DNA of 64,000 nt, from assembly GCF_900115075.1 (NCBI RefSeq), contig NZ_FOVG01000001.1, positions 434,001 to 498,000 of the forward strand. The letters are read 5' to 3'. Origin of the DNA: Candidatus Pantoea varia (GTDB taxonomy: Bacteria; Pseudomonadota; Gammaproteobacteria; Enterobacterales; Enterobacteriaceae). The notes below the pieces were generated by a model. It was not told the DNA's origin, made no database searches, and worked only from the letters and a program-made list of their open reading frames with translations. Position 1 is the stretch's first letter. The number at the start of each line of letters is the position of its first letter. Positions 50,328-63,956 of this stretch are shown piece after piece. A program made the translations under genes and the position numbers.

Positions 50328-51338
50328 ATGAAAGCGACTACAAAAAAGAATGCGCTAACCTGGTTAAAAGAGGGCGGCATTTATGTCGTTCTGCTGGTAT
50401 TGCTGGCTATTATTATTTTCCAGGACCCATCGTTCTTAAGTTTAATGAACCTGAGTAATATTCTGACCCAATCTTCGGTGCGCATTATTATTGCACTGGG
50501 TGTGGCGGGTCTGATTGTGACCCAGGGTACTGACCTGTCAGCCGGACGTCAGGTTGGTCTGGCAGCGGTTGTTGCCGCAACGCTGCTGCAGGCGATGGAT
50601 AACGCGAACAAAGTCTTCCCGACGCTGGATACAGTGCCGATTCCACTGGTTATTCTGACTGTGTGCATCATCGGCGGTGTGATTGGTCTGGTCAACGGTG
50701 TGATTATTGCTTACCTGAAGGTAACGCCCTTTATCACCACACTGGGCACCATGATCATCGTTTACGGGATCAACTCACTCTATTATGACTTTGTGGGTGC
50801 ATCACCGATTGCTGGTTTTGACGCAGGGTTCTCGAAATTTACTCAGGGCTTCTTACGCTTTGGAGATTTCAAACTTTCGTTCATCACCTTCTACGCTGTG
50901 ATTGCGATTATTTTCGTCTGGGTGCTGTGGAACAAAACCCGCTTCGGCAAAAACATTTTTGCTATCGGCGGTAACCCGGAAGCGGCGAAAGTGTCAGGCG
51001 TCAATGTGAACCTGAACCTGATCCTGATTTATGCCCTGTCTGGTGTGTTCTACGCCTTTGGCGGGATGCTGGAAGCGGGTCGTATCGGTTCGGCCACCAA
51101 TAACCTCGGCTTTATGTATGAGCTGGATGCGATTGCGGCCTGTGTGGTCGGCGGCGTCTCCTTCGCCGGGGGTGTCGGTAGTGTGGCGGGCGTCGTGACC
51201 GGTGTTTTAATCTTCACCGTGATCAACTACGGTCTGACCTATATCGGCGTCAACCCTTACTGGCAGTACATCATCAAAGGCGGCATCATTATCTTCGCCG
51301 TGGCGCTGGATTCACTGAAATATTCGCGTAAGAAGTAA
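50328..51338 (+). CDS. mglC: Galactose ABC importer permease MglC
   Basis: A 336-residue membrane permease with eight or more helices; AIGGNPEAAKVSGVNVN is the ATPase-coupling loop of this family. Twenty bases after mglA, and last gene of the operon. Confidence 0.96.
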   Translation: MKATTKKNALTWLKEGGIYVVLLVLLAIIIFQDPSFLSLMNLSNILTQSSVRIIIALGVAGLIVTQGTDLSAGRQVGLAAVVAATLLQAMDNANKVFPTLDTVPIPLVILTVCIIGGVIGLVNGVIIAYLKVTPFITTLGTMIIVYGINSLYYDFVGASPIAGFDAGFSKFTQGFLRFGDFKLSFITFYAVIAIIFVWVLWNKTRFGKNIFAIGGNPEAAKVSGVNVNLNLILIYALSGVFYAFGGMLEAGRIGSATNNLGFMYELDAIAACVVGGVSFAGGVGSVAGVVTGVLIFTVINYGLTYIGVNPYWQYIIKGGIIIFAVALDSLKYSRKK

Positions 51339-51357
51339 GTCCAACTCCACGCTAAAG

Positions 51358-51382
51358 AAGCGACCTTCGGGTCGCTTTTTTT
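51358..51382 (+). terminator. Terminator of mglBAC
   Basis: AAGCGACC-TTCG-GGTCGCTT with a UUCG-type tetraloop followed by a run of T residues. Confidence 0.94.
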
Positions 51383-51480
51383 ATGGGGAGTCAAGGGGGA
51401 GCGGCTATGAGGTCGAGGCTGCGAAGGGAACACGGTCAGATCGGAAAGACGCTAAGGCCTAACGAGGGGCTATCGCTGAG

Positions 51481-52218
<738 letters not shown>

Positions 52219-52300
52219 TCAGAATTTTGAGATGGGACAAGGCTACTTGAGCTGTCGCAGCGAAGCAAGTTACTGCCGGCTGGCTGTGCTCTTTTTGAAC

Positions 52301-52328
52301 ACTGCCGGATCAAAGGCGATCCGGCAGT
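52301..52328. terminator. Hairpin at the 3' end of maeA
   Basis: ACTGCCGGATC-AAAGGC-GATCCGGCAGT, an 11-base perfect stem 8 bases after the maeA stop (minus strand). No T-run, so it may be a Rho-linked or stabilising 3' structure. Confidence 0.5.
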
Positions 52329-52335
52329 CTGACGA

Positions 52336-54033
52336 TTAAATCGAGGTACGACGATAATGACGATACTGCGGTAGCCAGAAGTTATTAGCGATAGCCTGTG
52401 ACAACACATCTTCTGAGGTCACGACGGCGACACCCGCCAGCTGAGCGGCTTTACCCACTTCCATCGCGATGATTTTCGACACGCCCTGAATATCTTTGAT
52501 CTCAGGCAGCACCGGACCTTCGCCTTCATTCACCAGCGGTGAGCAGTCAGCGAGCGCGCGGCTGGCGGTCATCAGCATGGTATCGGTGACGCGACTGGCT
52601 CCCGATGCAATCACACCCAGGCCAATGCCCGGGAAGATGTAAGAGTTGTTGCACTGTGCAATCGGATAGGTTTTACCGTTCCAGCTCACCGGCGAGAATG
52701 GGCTACCGGTTGCGACCAGCGCGGCTCCGTCAGTCCAGGCGATAATATCAGCCGGTGTCGCTTCCACGCGTGATGTCGGGTTCGACAGTGGCATCACGAT
52801 AGGGCGTTTACAGTGCTTGTGCATCTCGCGGATAATTTCCTCGGTGAACAGACCCGGCTGGCCAGAAACACCAATCAGAATATCGGGCTTCGCATTGCGC
52901 ACGACATCCAGCAGCGAAATGGAATCATTGGTGATATCCCACTGCTGCAGATTTTCGCTTTTCTGCACCAGCTTGCTCTGGAAATCGAGCAGGTTAGGCA
53001 GTTTGTCCGTCAACAGACCAAAGCGATCTACCATCATCACCCGGCCACGGGCTTCCTCATCACTAAGACCTTCTGATTTCATCTGCGCGATGATCTGTTC
53101 AGCGATACCACAACCGGCAGAACCAGCACCCAGGAAGACCACTTTCTGCTCGCACAGACGGCTTCCGGCTGCGCGGCTGGCAGCAATCAGCGTGCCTACG
53201 GTTACGGCGGCGGTGCCCTGAATATCATCGTTAAAGCAGCAGACTTCATCGCGGTAGCGGTTCAGCAGCGGCATGGCGTTCTTCTGGGCGAAATCTTCAA
53301 ACTGCAACAGCACTTTCGGCCAGCGGCGCTTAACAGCCTGAATAAATTCGTTCACGAACGCATCATACTCTTCGCCGGTAATGCGCGGATGACGCCAGCC
53401 CATATAGAGCGGATCGTTCAGCAACTGCTGGTTGTTGGTGCCGACATCCAGCACCACCGGCAGGGTATACGCCGGACTGATGCCGCCACAGGCGGTGTAG
53501 AGTGAAAGCTTACCGATCGGGATACCCATGCCGCCAATGCCCTGATCGCCAAGACCCAGGATACGCTCGCCATCGGTCACCACAATCACCTTCACATTCT
53601 GCTTGGTGGCGTTTTGCAGCATATCTTCGATGTGAGCACGGTTAGGGTAGGAGATGAAGACGCCACGTGCACGACGATAGATTTCAGAGAAGTGTTCGCA
53701 GGCTGCGCCGACGGTCGGAGTGTAGATGATGGGCATCATCTCTTCGAGATGGTTATCCAGCAGGCGGTAAAACAGCGTTTCGTTAGTGTCCTGGATGTTG
53801 CGCAGGTAGACATGCTTATCGTTATTGTTCTTGAAGTCCTGGAACTGACGCCATGCACGCTGCGCCTGCTCTTCAATCGATTCCACCGCTTCTGGCAGCA
53901 GACCGTTGAGGTTGAATTCGTTACGTTCTTCGATGCTAAAGGCGCTGCCTTTATTCAGCAGGGGAAATTCCAGCAAAATCGGGCCAGCATAAGGGATATA
54001 CAGCGGGCGTTTACTTTCGTAGTCGAGTTCCAT
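52336..54033 (-). CDS. maeA: NAD-dependent malic enzyme
   Basis: A 565-residue malic enzyme with the N-terminal FRLL-type block [21 protein letters not shown], catalytic and metal region [16 protein letters not shown]...[11 protein letters not shown], and a Rossmann motif [14 protein letters not shown]. Converts malate to pyruvate and CO2. Same length as E. coli MaeA (SfcA). Monocistronic. Confidence 0.96.
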   Translation of the reverse strand: MELDYESKRPLYIPYAGPILLEFPLLNKGSAFSIEERNEFNLNGLLPEAVESIEEQAQRAWRQFQDFKNNNDKHVYLRNIQDTNETLFYRLLDNHLEEMMPIIYTPTVGAACEHFSEIYRRARGVFISYPNRAHIEDMLQNATKQNVKVIVVTDGERILGLGDQGIGGMGIPIGKLSLYTACGGISPAYTLPVVLDVGTNNQQLLNDPLYMGWRHPRITGEEYDAFVNEFIQAVKRRWPKVLLQFEDFAQKNAMPLLNRYRDEVCCFNDDIQGTAAVTVGTLIAASRAAGSRLCEQKVVFLGAGSAGCGIAEQIIAQMKSEGLSDEEARGRVMMVDRFGLLTDKLPNLLDFQSKLVQKSENLQQWDITNDSISLLDVVRNAKPDILIGVSGQPGLFTEEIIREMHKHCKRPIVMPLSNPTSRVEATPADIIAWTDGAALVATGSPFSPVSWNGKTYPIAQCNNSYIFPGIGLGVIASGASRVTDTMLMTASRALADCSPLVNEGEGPVLPEIKDIQGVSKIIAMEVGKAAQLAGVAVVTSEDVLSQAIANNFWLPQYRHYRRTSI

Positions 54034-54302
54034 GCAGTGATGCTCCGGTTGCAGTGTTGTCTGGCGTCACGCCGGAAAGGTAGCGCCAGTTTTCTTACCC
54101 GTTATAGCTCAGACTGCAGGCCCGGCAGCGGCAGAGTCACCGCTGCGGAAACATTCACGACCGTGCTGCCATCCTGCAACCTGAATTATTCAGAGTAATT
54201 TGTGATGACGTGAATTCTGGCGCCAGATCCTATGAAATTTCCCACAGAAGTACAGCGTTTGTTCATAAAAGCTCACAAAACTGTGGCCTCTCTGACAGCG
54301 GG

Positions 54303-55193
54303 TTATGCTTTGTACAGCGTCACCTGCAGCAGCTCACCGCAACCAAATGTTGCAAGCGTCGCCTGCGTGGCGGCGAACTGGCTTAACGTGGCATTTTCCA
54401 CTTCCGTTAATACTGCTTTTTTTATCTGACGAACATCGCCGCCCTGCATGTTCAGCAGGACCAGCGCCGCCTGAAGGGGCGGGAAGCTCGGGTTAAACGC
54501 GGCGTTTTCCGCATAGCGACCGGCGACAATCTTGCCATCCGTGGTCAGCAGCGCGACACCGGCGTGGGACTGGCTATAGGGCGCATGGCTGGCATTGGCG
54601 GCGGCAACAGCGGCCTGGACCAGTTCATCGCCCTCGGCCACATAACCGTGATCGACTTTGTCCATCAGGAAGGTCGTGATGTCGAGATCGCGGGGGCCAA
54701 AGGCATCCGGCAGATAATCGGCCAGGGTGCTGATCGCACGTTGTGGCAGGCTGATACGAATGCGGGTGCCGCTGTTCAGCTCGTTCATAAACTGACGGCA
54801 GTGACCGCATGGCGTGTAGTTAACGGTGATGCTCTCAAGCTGGCGTTCGCCACGCAGCCACGCATGGGTAATGGCGCTCTGCTCGGCGTGAACCGTCTGC
54901 TGCATCGGCGTGCCGACAAATTCCATGTTAGCGCCGAAGTACCAGTTACCGCTGACGCCGCGGGCAATTGCCCCGACGTTAAAATGCGATACGGTCGCAA
55001 CGGCACAGGACGCCGCCAGGGGCAGCAGCGCCAGCGCCAGCGCATTGGCATCCATTTGGGTCTGTTGTTGCAGTGAGGCGACCTGGTCGGCGCTCAGCAC
55101 CGCATGGAAGTCAGGATCGTTCAGCAGGGGAGCAAGTGCAGTTTGCAGCGTTGACGGCAATGCCTCAAAAGCAGAGAGGAAACGGGATTGCAT
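54303..55193 (-). CDS. cdd: Cytidine deaminase
   Basis: A 296-residue two-domain cytidine deaminase: catalytic domain with HAEQSA (zinc ligand and general acid) and PCGHCRQF, plus the catalytically silent C-terminal repeat typical of the enterobacterial dimeric enzyme. Deaminates cytidine and deoxycytidine for salvage. TATGTGATCC upstream at about 55240 is a CRP half-match; full control as in E. coli by CRP/CytR is not proven here. Confidence 0.96.
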   Translation of the reverse strand: MQSRFLSAFEALPSTLQTALAPLLNDPDFHAVLSADQVASLQQQTQMDANALALALLPLAASCAVATVSHFNVGAIARGVSGNWYFGANMEFVGTPMQQTVHAEQSAITHAWLRGERQLESITVNYTPCGHCRQFMNELNSGTRIRISLPQRAISTLADYLPDAFGPRDLDITTFLMDKVDHGYVAEGDELVQAAVAAANASHAPYSQSHAGVALLTTDGKIVAGRYAENAAFNPSFPPLQAALVLLNMQGGDVRQIKKAVLTEVENATLSQFAATQATLATFGCGELLQVTLYKA

Positions 55194-55313
55194 GTGAGCC
55201 TCATTAAATTCAGCAGGGCGATGTGCCAGTCACCGGTTTATATGTGATCCACATCGCTCTGACAATGTAACCTGTGTTGCATGTTTCAACTTTGCGAGAT
55301 CTCTCGCAAACTT

Positions 55314-56006
55314 TCAGCCAAACCAGTGCATCAGCAGCGGAAAAATAAACGGCGCCAGCAGTGAGGTGATGATGCCGCAGATCACCAGCGCCAGTGAGCT
55401 GAATGCCCCTTCCTGGTAATCGAGTTCGGCAGCGCGCGCCGTGCCGAGGGCATGTGACGCATTACCAATCGCCAGTCCACGCGCCGCTTTTGATTTCACG
55501 CCCAGCAGATTCAGTACCGTGTGTCCGAACACCGCACCCAGTACCCCGGCAATCAGCACACAGATGGCGCTGATGGCGGGAATGCCGTGCAGCGAACCGG
55601 ATACGGCCATCGCGATGGGCGTGGTAACGGATTTAGGCACAATGGTGGCGGCAATTTCAGGTGTAGCACCCATCCACAGGGCAATGGCGGTGCCTGACGT
55701 CATGGCGGTCAGGCTGCCGATAAAGCAGACGCCAATAATCGACTTCCAGCGGGCGCGGATCTGATGCATCTGCTCATACAGCGGCAGTGCCAGCGCGACC
55801 ACGGCCGGTTGCAGCAGCTGATTGAGAATCTCACTGCCCGCGAAATAGCGCGAGTAGGGGAGCTGTAACAGCAGCAGTATCGGAATAATAATCGCCATCG
55901 CGACCAGCAGCGGATTAAGCAGCGAGATTTTGAGCCGTATTGCCAGCTTGCGCGCCAGAAAAAAGGCCGCCAGCGTCAGTGGCAGTGACCACCACATTTC
56001 ACTCAT
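55314..56006 (-). CDS. yohK: YohK, LrgB/CidB-family membrane protein
   Basis: A 230-residue membrane protein with about six helices and the LrgB signature [25 protein letters not shown]. Partner of the preceding small LrgA-type gene, which it overlaps by 8 bases. Family members have been linked to murein hydrolase control and pyruvate or solute transport. Confidence 0.93.
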   Translation of the reverse strand: MSEMWWSLPLTLAAFFLARKLAIRLKISLLNPLLVAMAIIIPILLLLQLPYSRYFAGSEILNQLLQPAVVALALPLYEQMHQIRARWKSIIGVCFIGSLTAMTSGTAIALWMGATPEIAATIVPKSVTTPIAMAVSGSLHGIPAISAICVLIAGVLGAVFGHTVLNLLGVKSKAARGLAIGNASHALGTARAAELDYQEGAFSSLALVICGIITSLLAPFIFPLLMHWFG

Positions 56007-56391
56007 CGGCAGACTCTCCGGCCGGACGGCGGCTGTGAAGCTGGTGGGCGCTTACGCCAACAATGGAGAGGACCAGCAGGGTGCTGACGACACAGGAGAC
56101 AACGATTGGGCCAAACTGCGCGGTCAGAATATCGGTGTAGCTCATCACCCCGACGCTGATCGGCACAAACAGTAGCGCCATATAGCGAATCAGCAGATGG
56201 CAGCCCGGTTTCACCCAGCTGATCGGCAGAATCTGCGAGGCGAGCAGGGCAAACAGAATTAACATCCCCAGGATGCTGCCGGGCAGTTTAATGGGCAGCA
56301 GCGAAGCGATGCCGATTCCGGCGTATAAGCAGAGATAAATGATGATAAAGGCGCGAAGATAACGTCCGCAGACAGACAGCACGGTGAGCAT
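55999..56391 (-). CDS. yohJ: YohJ, LrgA/CidA-family membrane protein
   Basis: A 130-residue protein with four helices, LrgA features ([24 protein letters not shown] and FVPISVGVM). Holin-like in name but role in this family is debated. First gene of yohJK. Confidence 0.93.
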   Translation of the reverse strand: MLTVLSVCGRYLRAFIIIYLCLYAGIGIASLLPIKLPGSILGMLILFALLASQILPISWVKPGCHLLIRYMALLFVPISVGVMSYTDILTAQFGPIVVSCVVSTLLVLSIVGVSAHQLHSRRPAGESADE

Positions 56392-56623
56392 GGCAGGCTC
56401 CTGTTTTCACTGAGCTTCATCATACGCATTAACCGCTTAGCGTGCTAGCGATCACATTTATGGGGTGATGTGGCAGGAGCAGGCAAACAATTCCGGGAAA
56501 CGCAGTGAGAGGGATGTGGTGGACATCCAGAAGAGGAGAGATAACCCTTCGCGCCAGGGGTAAGACGCGAAGGGGGTCAGAATGGCACTGCGCTAAGCCG
56601 TTTAAGCCGCTAAGTGCAGACGA

Positions 56624-58657
56624 TTACTTAACCGGCATACCCGGTACAGCACCGCTGTCGACGGACAACACGAACAGATCTTTTCCGCCCGGACCCGCTG
56701 ACAGCACCATGCCTTCAGAGATACCAAAACGCATTTTACGCGGCGCGAGGTTAGCCACGATAATGGTCATTTTTCCGACCAGCACAGAGGGATCAGGATA
56801 GGCGGCGCGGATACCCGAGAAGATCTGACGCTTTTCACCGCCCAGGTCGAGCTGCAGGCGCAGCAGCTTGTCCGAACCCTCAACCAGTTCCGCCTGCTCA
56901 ATCAGCGCGACGCGCATATCGACTTTGGCGAAATCGTCGATGGTGATGGTCTCACCGACCGGCGAATCTGCCAGCGGGCCGGTTGCGGCGGGTGCACTCG
57001 CTGCGGCAGCATCCTCTTTCGAGGCCTCAATCAGCCCCTCAACCTTCGCCATTTCAATACGGCTGTAGAGCGCTTTGAACGGCGCAACCTGATGATCCAG
57101 CAGCGGCTGCGCAATGGCATCCCAGCTCAGTTCACAGTTCAGGAAGCCTTCTGCACGGGCGCTCAGGGACGGCAGCACCGGCTTCAGCCAGGTCATCAGA
57201 ATGCGGAACAGGTTAATGCCCATCGAGCAGATCGCCTGCAGATCGGCATCACGGCCTTCCTGCTTCGCCACCACCCACGGAGCCTGTTCATCGACATAAC
57301 GGTTCGCCAGGTCGGCCAGTGCCATGATCTCGCGGATAGCACGGCTGTATTCGCGCGCTGCCCAGGCGTCACCAATCTTCTCTGATGCATCCACAAAGGT
57401 CTGATAGAGCGCCGGATCGGCCAGTTCTGCCGCCAGTTTGCCGTCAAAGCGTTTGGTGATGAAGCCCGCGTTACGTGACGCCAGATTTACCACTTTGTTG
57501 ACGATATCGGCATTCACACGCTGGACGAAATCTTCCAGATTCAGGTCGATATCGTCGATACGTGACGAGAGTTTCGCCGCGTAGTAGTAACGCAGGCTGT
57601 CGGCGTCCAGATGTTGCAGCCAGGTGCTGGCTTTAATAAAGGTGCCGCGCGACTTCGACATCTTGGCACCGTTAACGGTGACATAGCCGTGTACAAACAG
57701 GTTGTTTGGCTTGCGGAAGTTGCTGCCTTCCAGCATCGCTGGCCAGAACAGGCTGTGGAAATAGACGATATCTTTACCAATGAAGTGATACAGCTCGGTC
57801 GTGGAGTCTTTACGCCAGAATTCGTCGAAGTCGATGTCGCCGCGCTTGTCACACAGGTTCTTGAACGAGCCCATGTAGCCGATAGGCGCATCCAGCCAGA
57901 CGTAGAAGTATTTGCCTGGCGCGTCCGGAATTTCAAAGCCGAAGTAAGGCGCATCGCGGGAGATATCCCACTGCTGCAGGCCCGATTCAAACCACTCCTG
58001 CATTTTGTTCGCGACCTGATCCTGCAGCGCACCGGAGCGGGTCCAGGCCTGCAGCATGGCGCTGAAGGACGGCAGATCAAAGAAGAAGTGCTCAGAGTCG
58101 CGCAGTACGGGTGTCGCGCCAGAAACCACGGATTTTGGCTCAATCAGCTCGGTCGGGCTGTAGGTCGCACCACACACTTCGCAGTTGTCGCCATACTGAT
58201 CGGCAGATTTACATTTGGGGCAGGTGCCTTTCACAAAACGGTCCGGCAGGAACATTCCTTTTTCCGGATCGTAAAGCTGGGAAATAGTGCGGTTCTTAAT
58301 AAAACCGTTCTCTTTCAGGCGGCCGTAAATCATCGCAGAAAGCTCGCGGTTTTCGTCGCCGTGAGTCGAGTGATAGTTGTCATAGCTCACGTTGAAACCA
58401 GCAAAGTCGGCTTCATGCTCGCTTTTCATTTCTGCAATCATCTGCTCCGGCGCAATACCCAGTTGCTGAGCTTTCAGCATGATAGGCGTGCCGTGCGCAT
58501 CATCGGCGCAGATGAAATAAACCTGATTGCCACGCATTCGTTGATAACGCACCCAAATGTCTGCCTGGATATGCTCGAGCATGTGGCCGAGATGGATTGA
58601 TCCGTTCGCGTAAGGCAGTGCGCACGTTACCAGAATTTTTTTAGCGACTTGAGTCAT
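56624..58657 (-). CDS. metG: Methionyl-tRNA synthetase
   Basis: A 677-residue class I synthetase with the HIGH-type motif HLGHM, zinc knuckle CPKC...CEVC, KMSKS motif (AKMSKSRGT), anticodon-binding helical domain and a C-terminal tRNA-binding/dimerisation domain ([12 protein letters not shown]...). Full length as in E. coli. Divergent from mrp. Confidence 0.98.
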   Translation of the reverse strand: MTQVAKKILVTCALPYANGSIHLGHMLEHIQADIWVRYQRMRGNQVYFICADDAHGTPIMLKAQQLGIAPEQMIAEMKSEHEADFAGFNVSYDNYHSTHGDENRELSAMIYGRLKENGFIKNRTISQLYDPEKGMFLPDRFVKGTCPKCKSADQYGDNCEVCGATYSPTELIEPKSVVSGATPVLRDSEHFFFDLPSFSAMLQAWTRSGALQDQVANKMQEWFESGLQQWDISRDAPYFGFEIPDAPGKYFYVWLDAPIGYMGSFKNLCDKRGDIDFDEFWRKDSTTELYHFIGKDIVYFHSLFWPAMLEGSNFRKPNNLFVHGYVTVNGAKMSKSRGTFIKASTWLQHLDADSLRYYYAAKLSSRIDDIDLNLEDFVQRVNADIVNKVVNLASRNAGFITKRFDGKLAAELADPALYQTFVDASEKIGDAWAAREYSRAIREIMALADLANRYVDEQAPWVVAKQEGRDADLQAICSMGINLFRILMTWLKPVLPSLSARAEGFLNCELSWDAIAQPLLDHQVAPFKALYSRIEMAKVEGLIEASKEDAAAASAPAATGPLADSPVGETITIDDFAKVDMRVALIEQAELVEGSDKLLRLQLDLGGEKRQIFSGIRAAYPDPSVLVGKMTIIVANLAPRKMRFGISEGMVLSAGPGGKDLFVLSVDSGAVPGMPVK

Positions 58658-58833
58658 AGTTTGCGTAGCTTTCTGTTGATTGAAAAAACGGGCTTAGATG
58701 GTAACTGAAGGCTTCACCTGCGTAAACACAAGGGATTCACCCCGCCAGTCGCCGCAGATCCACGAGCATCTGATATCATTGACAATACATCGCTGAAACA
58801 CAGCGTAAGCACAGCAGAAATAAGGAGCAGGGG

Positions 58834-59942
<1,109 letters not shown>

Positions 59943-59946
<4 letters not shown>

Positions 59947-60398
59947 GCCCGACCCGACCCGCTGGCATAGTCCGGGGCCAGCGGGTAGTGCATTAATACG
60001 TAGCCGCCGTGCTCGCCTTCGCCCTGTGAAATCATCTTCCAGCCATGTTTCAGGTAGAAGGCCTGTGCCGCTTTGTTCTTCTGCAAGCACTTCAGCGCGC
60101 CGGTTGAAGTAAAGCGCGTCTCTACCGCTTCCAGCAACGCGCTGCCCACGCCGCGACCCTGCCAGTCAGGATCAACATAGAGGCTGTGCAGGAAGTTATC
60201 GTTCTCCAGCAGGCCCGCAAATCCGACGCGCTGGCCGTCAGCTTCCGCGACCAGCACGGTTTCCCCCAGAATGACGCTATCAAAATCTTCCAGTTGCCAC
60301 TCGCTGCCGTCCAGCCAGCGCCAGTTGTGTCGTCGCGCCGCCAGAAATAGCGTACGCAGAAAAGGACGGTCGGCTTCCGTAAACGGACGAATCTCCAC
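59943..60398 (-). CDS. GNAT-family N-acetyltransferase
   Basis: A 151-residue acetyltransferase with the acetyl-CoA loop QGRGVGSALLEAVE (motif A) and upstream strand FLHSLYVDP; C-terminal FYLKHGWKMISQGEGEHGGYVLMHY. Substrate unknown. Convergent with mrp with a 4-base overlap. Confidence 0.88.
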
Positions 60399-60537
60399 AG
60401 GTCAGCTCCCTTTTAATCCGGTCTTACAAAACTAGCAGCGATTTGCGGAGACGCGCGAAAAGAGAAAGGGGTTAAATGTCACGTAAATCGCTGTACACTG
60501 CCTGCCGGGCCAGAGAGCATCAGGCTCTCAGCGTTTG

Positions 60538-60574
60538 ATAGCTTTCGTTAATCAGATTGATAACGTCTGCATAT
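60538..60574. promoter_or_regulatory. OxyR-type site upstream of ahpC
   Basis: Four tetranucleotides ATAG, TAAT, ATAA, ATAT are spaced exactly 7 bases apart, the geometry of the OxyR consensus (ATAG/CTAT repeated). The matches are partial but the spacing and place, about 60 bases before ahpC, are right. Confidence 0.6.
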
Positions 60575-60632
60575 TAGATGTTGGCCCGAAAATTATGTAA
60601 CCTGCATCACATATTTTAACGGAGGCCACCAG

Positions 60633-61196
60633 ATGTCTATTATCAATACCAAAATCAAGCCGTTCAAAAACGCAGCATTCAAAAACGGCGAATTCATCGA
60701 CGTAACCGAGAAAGACGTTGAAGGTAAATGGAGTGTGTTCTTCTTCTATCCAGCTGACTTCACCTTCGTCTGCCCGACCGAGCTGGGCGACGTGGCTGAT
60801 CATTACGAAGAGTTCCAGAAACTGGGCGTAGATATCTACTCCGTTTCAACCGACACCCACTTTACCCACAAAGCCTGGCACGGTTCTTCAGACACCATCG
60901 CGAAGATCAAATACACGATGATCGGTGACCCGACTGGCGCGCTGACCCGTAACTTCGAAATCATGCGTGAAGACGAAGGCCTGGCTGACCGTGGTACGTT
61001 CATCGTTGACCCGGAAGGCGTAATCCAGGCAATCGAAATCACTGCTGAAGGCATTGGCCGTGACGCCTCTGACCTGCTGCGTAAAGTGAAAGCGGCTCAG
61101 TACGTGGCATCTCACCCAGGTGAAGTGTGCCCGGCTAAATGGAAAGAAGGTGATGCAACACTGGCTCCGTCTCTGGACCTGGTTGGCAAAATCTAA
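60633..61196 (+). CDS. ahpC: Alkyl hydroperoxide reductase peroxiredoxin AhpC
   Basis: A 187-residue 2-Cys peroxiredoxin with peroxidatic cysteine in [12 protein letters not shown] (C47) and resolving cysteine in GEVCPAKW near the C-terminus. Reduces hydrogen and organic peroxides using AhpF. CGGAGG precedes the start. A terminator separates it from ahpF. Confidence 0.98.
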   Translation: MSIINTKIKPFKNAAFKNGEFIDVTEKDVEGKWSVFFFYPADFTFVCPTELGDVADHYEEFQKLGVDIYSVSTDTHFTHKAWHGSSDTIAKIKYTMIGDPTGALTRNFEIMREDEGLADRGTFIVDPEGVIQAIEITAEGIGRDASDLLRKVKAAQYVASHPGEVCPAKWKEGDATLAPSLDLVGKI

Positions 61197-61224
61197 TCCC
61201 GCTTCGCCCTTTCGATCATTCTCC

Positions 61225-61252
61225 AATCGGGTGCTGCGGCACCCGATTTTTT
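61225..61252 (+). terminator. Internal terminator between ahpC and ahpF
   Basis: AATCGGGTGC-TGCG-GCACCCGATT followed by TTTT, 28 bases after ahpC. Partial termination here would give more AhpC than AhpF. Confidence 0.88.
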
Positions 61253-61267
61253 GACCAGGATATCACT

Positions 61268-62836
61268 ATGCTCGACACAAATTTGAAAACCCAGCTCAAG
61301 GCCTACCTTGAGAAATTAACCAAACCTGTTGAGTTGATTGCCACCCTGGATGAGGGTGCAAAATCAACCGAGATCCGTGAACTGTTGGTTGATATCGCCG
61401 GCTTGTCTGACAAAGTCAGCTTCCGCGAAGAGAACGATCGTCAGGTGCGTAAGCCCTCATTTCTGATCACCAACCCAGGTTCGAACAGCGGCCCGCGTTT
61501 TGCCGGTTCACCTCTGGGTCACGAATTTACCTCACTGGTGCTGGCACTGTTACAGACTGGTGGACATCCGTCGAAAGAAGCACAGAGCCTGCTGGATCAG
61601 ATCGCCGCGCTGGACAGTGACTTCCATTTCGAAACTTACTACTCACTCTCATGCCATAACTGCCCAGACGTCGTCCAGGCGCTGAACCTGATGGCGGTGA
61701 TTAACCCGCGCATCAGTCACACCGCTATCGACGGTGGCCTGTTCCAGAACGAGATTCAGGAACGCAACGTAATGGGCGTGCCAGCGGTTTACCTGAATGG
61801 TAAAGAGTTTGGTCAGGGCCGCATGAGCCTGGCGGAAATCGTCAGCAAAGTAGACACCAACGCAGATAAACGTGCAGCGGAAGAGCTGAACAAGCGTGAC
61901 GCCTATGAAGTCCTGATTATCGGCAGTGGCCCGGCGGGCGCAGCGGCAGCCATCTACTCAGCGCGTAAGGGTATCCGTACTGGCCTGATGGGCGAACGTT
62001 TTGGTGGCCAGGTGCTGGACACGGTGGATATCGAAAACTATATCTCCGTCCCAAAAACCGAAGGAGCAAAACTGGCGGGTTCACTGCGCGCACACGTTGA
62101 TGATTACAACGTGGATGTCATTGAAAGCCAGAGTGCCATCAAACTGATCCCGGCGGCGAAAGAGGGCGGACTGCACGCCATCGAAACCGCCTCCGGCGCA
62201 GTGCTGAAATCACGCAGTATCATCCTGGCCACTGGCGCACGCTGGCGCAACATGGGTGTACCGGGTGAAGAAGAGTATCGCACCAAAGGCGTCACCTACT
62301 GCCCGCACTGTGATGGCCCGCTGTTTAAAGGCAAGCGCACGGCAGTGATCGGCGGCGGTAACTCCGGCGTTGAAGCGGCCATTGACCTGGCCGGTATCGT
62401 TGAACACGTTACGCTGCTGGAATTTGCCGGTGAGATGCGTGCCGACCAGGTGCTGCAGGATAAACTGCGCAGCCTGAAGAACGTTGATGTGATCCTGAAT
62501 GCGCAGACCACCGAAGTGAAAGGCGACGGCACCAAAGTGACCGGCCTGCACTATATCGACCGTACTACGCAGACCACCCATGAGCTGCCGCTTTCCGGTA
62601 TCTTCGTTCAGATCGGTCTGCTGCCAAACACCCCATGGCTGGAAGGCGCAGTTGAGCGCAACAAAATGGGTGAGATCATCATTGATGGTAAATGCGAAAC
62701 CAGCCTGAAAGGCGTGTTCGCAGCGGGCGACTGCACCACCGTGCCGTACAAACAGATCATCATCGCCAGCGGTGAAGGGGCAAAAGCCTCACTGAGTGCT
62801 TTTGACTATCTGATTCGTACTAAATCGGCTGAATAA
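61268..62836 (+). CDS. ahpF: Alkyl hydroperoxide reductase subunit F
   Basis: A 522-residue flavoprotein: N-terminal double thioredoxin-like domain with CHNCPD, FAD-binding [10 protein letters not shown], redox CPHCDGP and NAD(P)H-binding GGGNSG. Transfers electrons from NADH to AhpC. Same length class as E. coli AhpF. Confidence 0.97.
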   Translation: MLDTNLKTQLKAYLEKLTKPVELIATLDEGAKSTEIRELLVDIAGLSDKVSFREENDRQVRKPSFLITNPGSNSGPRFAGSPLGHEFTSLVLALLQTGGHPSKEAQSLLDQIAALDSDFHFETYYSLSCHNCPDVVQALNLMAVINPRISHTAIDGGLFQNEIQERNVMGVPAVYLNGKEFGQGRMSLAEIVSKVDTNADKRAAEELNKRDAYEVLIIGSGPAGAAAAIYSARKGIRTGLMGERFGGQVLDTVDIENYISVPKTEGAKLAGSLRAHVDDYNVDVIESQSAIKLIPAAKEGGLHAIETASGAVLKSRSIILATGARWRNMGVPGEEEYRTKGVTYCPHCDGPLFKGKRTAVIGGGNSGVEAAIDLAGIVEHVTLLEFAGEMRADQVLQDKLRSLKNVDVILNAQTTEVKGDGTKVTGLHYIDRTTQTTHELPLSGIFVQIGLLPNTPWLEGAVERNKMGEIIIDGKCETSLKGVFAAGDCTTVPYKQIIIASGEGAKASLSAFDYLIRTKSAE

Positions 62837-62856
62837 CATTGAGTTAGCCGGACAAT

Positions 62857-62890
62857 AGCCCTTCAGCATTCGTGCTGAGGGGCTTTTTTT
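62857..62890 (+). terminator. Terminator of ahpCF
   Basis: AGCCCTTCAGCA-TTCG-TGCTGAGGGGCT followed by seven T residues. Confidence 0.93.
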
Positions 62891-62899
62891 ATCAGCCTG

Positions 62900-63859
62900 T
62901 TAATAGCCTGCCAGCGTCATCAGCATCATCCAGACGGGTGTCGTGATCGCCGCAAACACTGTAGAAAAGAGCATACTTGCCGCCGCCGGGCCGGTAATGA
63001 CATTAAACTTCTGCGACATCAGATAGACGTTAACCCCGACCGCCATCGACCCCAGCAGCACCACCACTTTACTCTCCAGCGGCGGCAGACCGGTCAGCCA
63101 CGCGATAGCCCATACCGTCATCGGTTGCAGCACCAGCTTCAGCAGACAAATGGTATAGCTCTCTTTTAAGCCATCCCGAACCCGATAGTGCGCCAGGCTC
63201 ATGCCCAGTGTGACCAGCGACAGAGGCGCGGCCAGCGAGGCCAGCATCTTTAACGGTTCCGCGGCCAGCACCGGCAGCGGACGTTGCAGAAAACTCCAGG
63301 CCGTGCCGCTGAGAATGCCGATGATCAGCGGATTCTTCAGCACGCCGATCAATGTGCGCCAGAGACCTTCCAGCGAGAAGTTGCCCTGCTTTGCCCACTC
63401 GACCGAAACGGTCAGTAAGGTCCAGAGGATCAGGCTGTTAAACACCAGCACCAGCGCCACCGGGGGCAGGGCTTCTGGCCCAAGCAGTACCGTCGCCACC
63501 GGGATCCCCAGCATCACGTTGTTGGAAAAGATGCCGCCCAGCGCAAAGACTGAAGCCGCCACGCCATCCAGATTAAACAGCCTTGTTGCCAGCAACCGTC
63601 CCACGATAAACACCAGCAGGCAACTGCCGAAGAAGGCCAGCAACAGGCGCGCATCCACCGGTGGGCTTTGCGAGAAGGTGCTCATCACCCGAAACAGCAT
63701 GCAGGGCAGGGCGACGTTAAACACAAAGCGGTTCATCCCTTCGCTGATGCTGGCAGGCCATTTTCCGAGGCGCGTCAGGCAGTACCCTAGCAGAATCAGG
63801 ATAAACAGCGGGGCTGACAGGTAAATTTGATGGCTTAAGCTTTCAAACAGCAGTGACAT
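62900..63859 (-). CDS. AEC-family transporter (auxin-efflux-carrier fold)
   Basis: A 319-residue membrane protein with about ten helices; ILGGIFSNNVMLGIPVA-like and MAVGVNVYLMSQ segments are typical of the AEC/YfdV group that exports small carboxylic acids or malonate-like compounds. Substrate unknown. Convergent on ahpF with the ahpCF terminator between them. Confidence 0.88.
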   Translation of the reverse strand: MSLLFESLSHQIYLSAPLFILILLGYCLTRLGKWPASISEGMNRFVFNVALPCMLFRVMSTFSQSPPVDARLLLAFFGSCLLVFIVGRLLATRLFNLDGVAASVFALGGIFSNNVMLGIPVATVLLGPEALPPVALVLVFNSLILWTLLTVSVEWAKQGNFSLEGLWRTLIGVLKNPLIIGILSGTAWSFLQRPLPVLAAEPLKMLASLAAPLSLVTLGMSLAHYRVRDGLKESYTICLLKLVLQPMTVWAIAWLTGLPPLESKVVVLLGSMAVGVNVYLMSQKFNVITGPAAASMLFSTVFAAITTPVWMMLMTLAGY

Positions 63860-63956
63860 AGAGAGAGTCTGGTCAGACGATGATTAGTTACCAGACTAAC
63901 AAATTGCTAACTAACTGTTAACTGTAACGGTGTCTGGAATAAGCGGTGGCGGGGCG

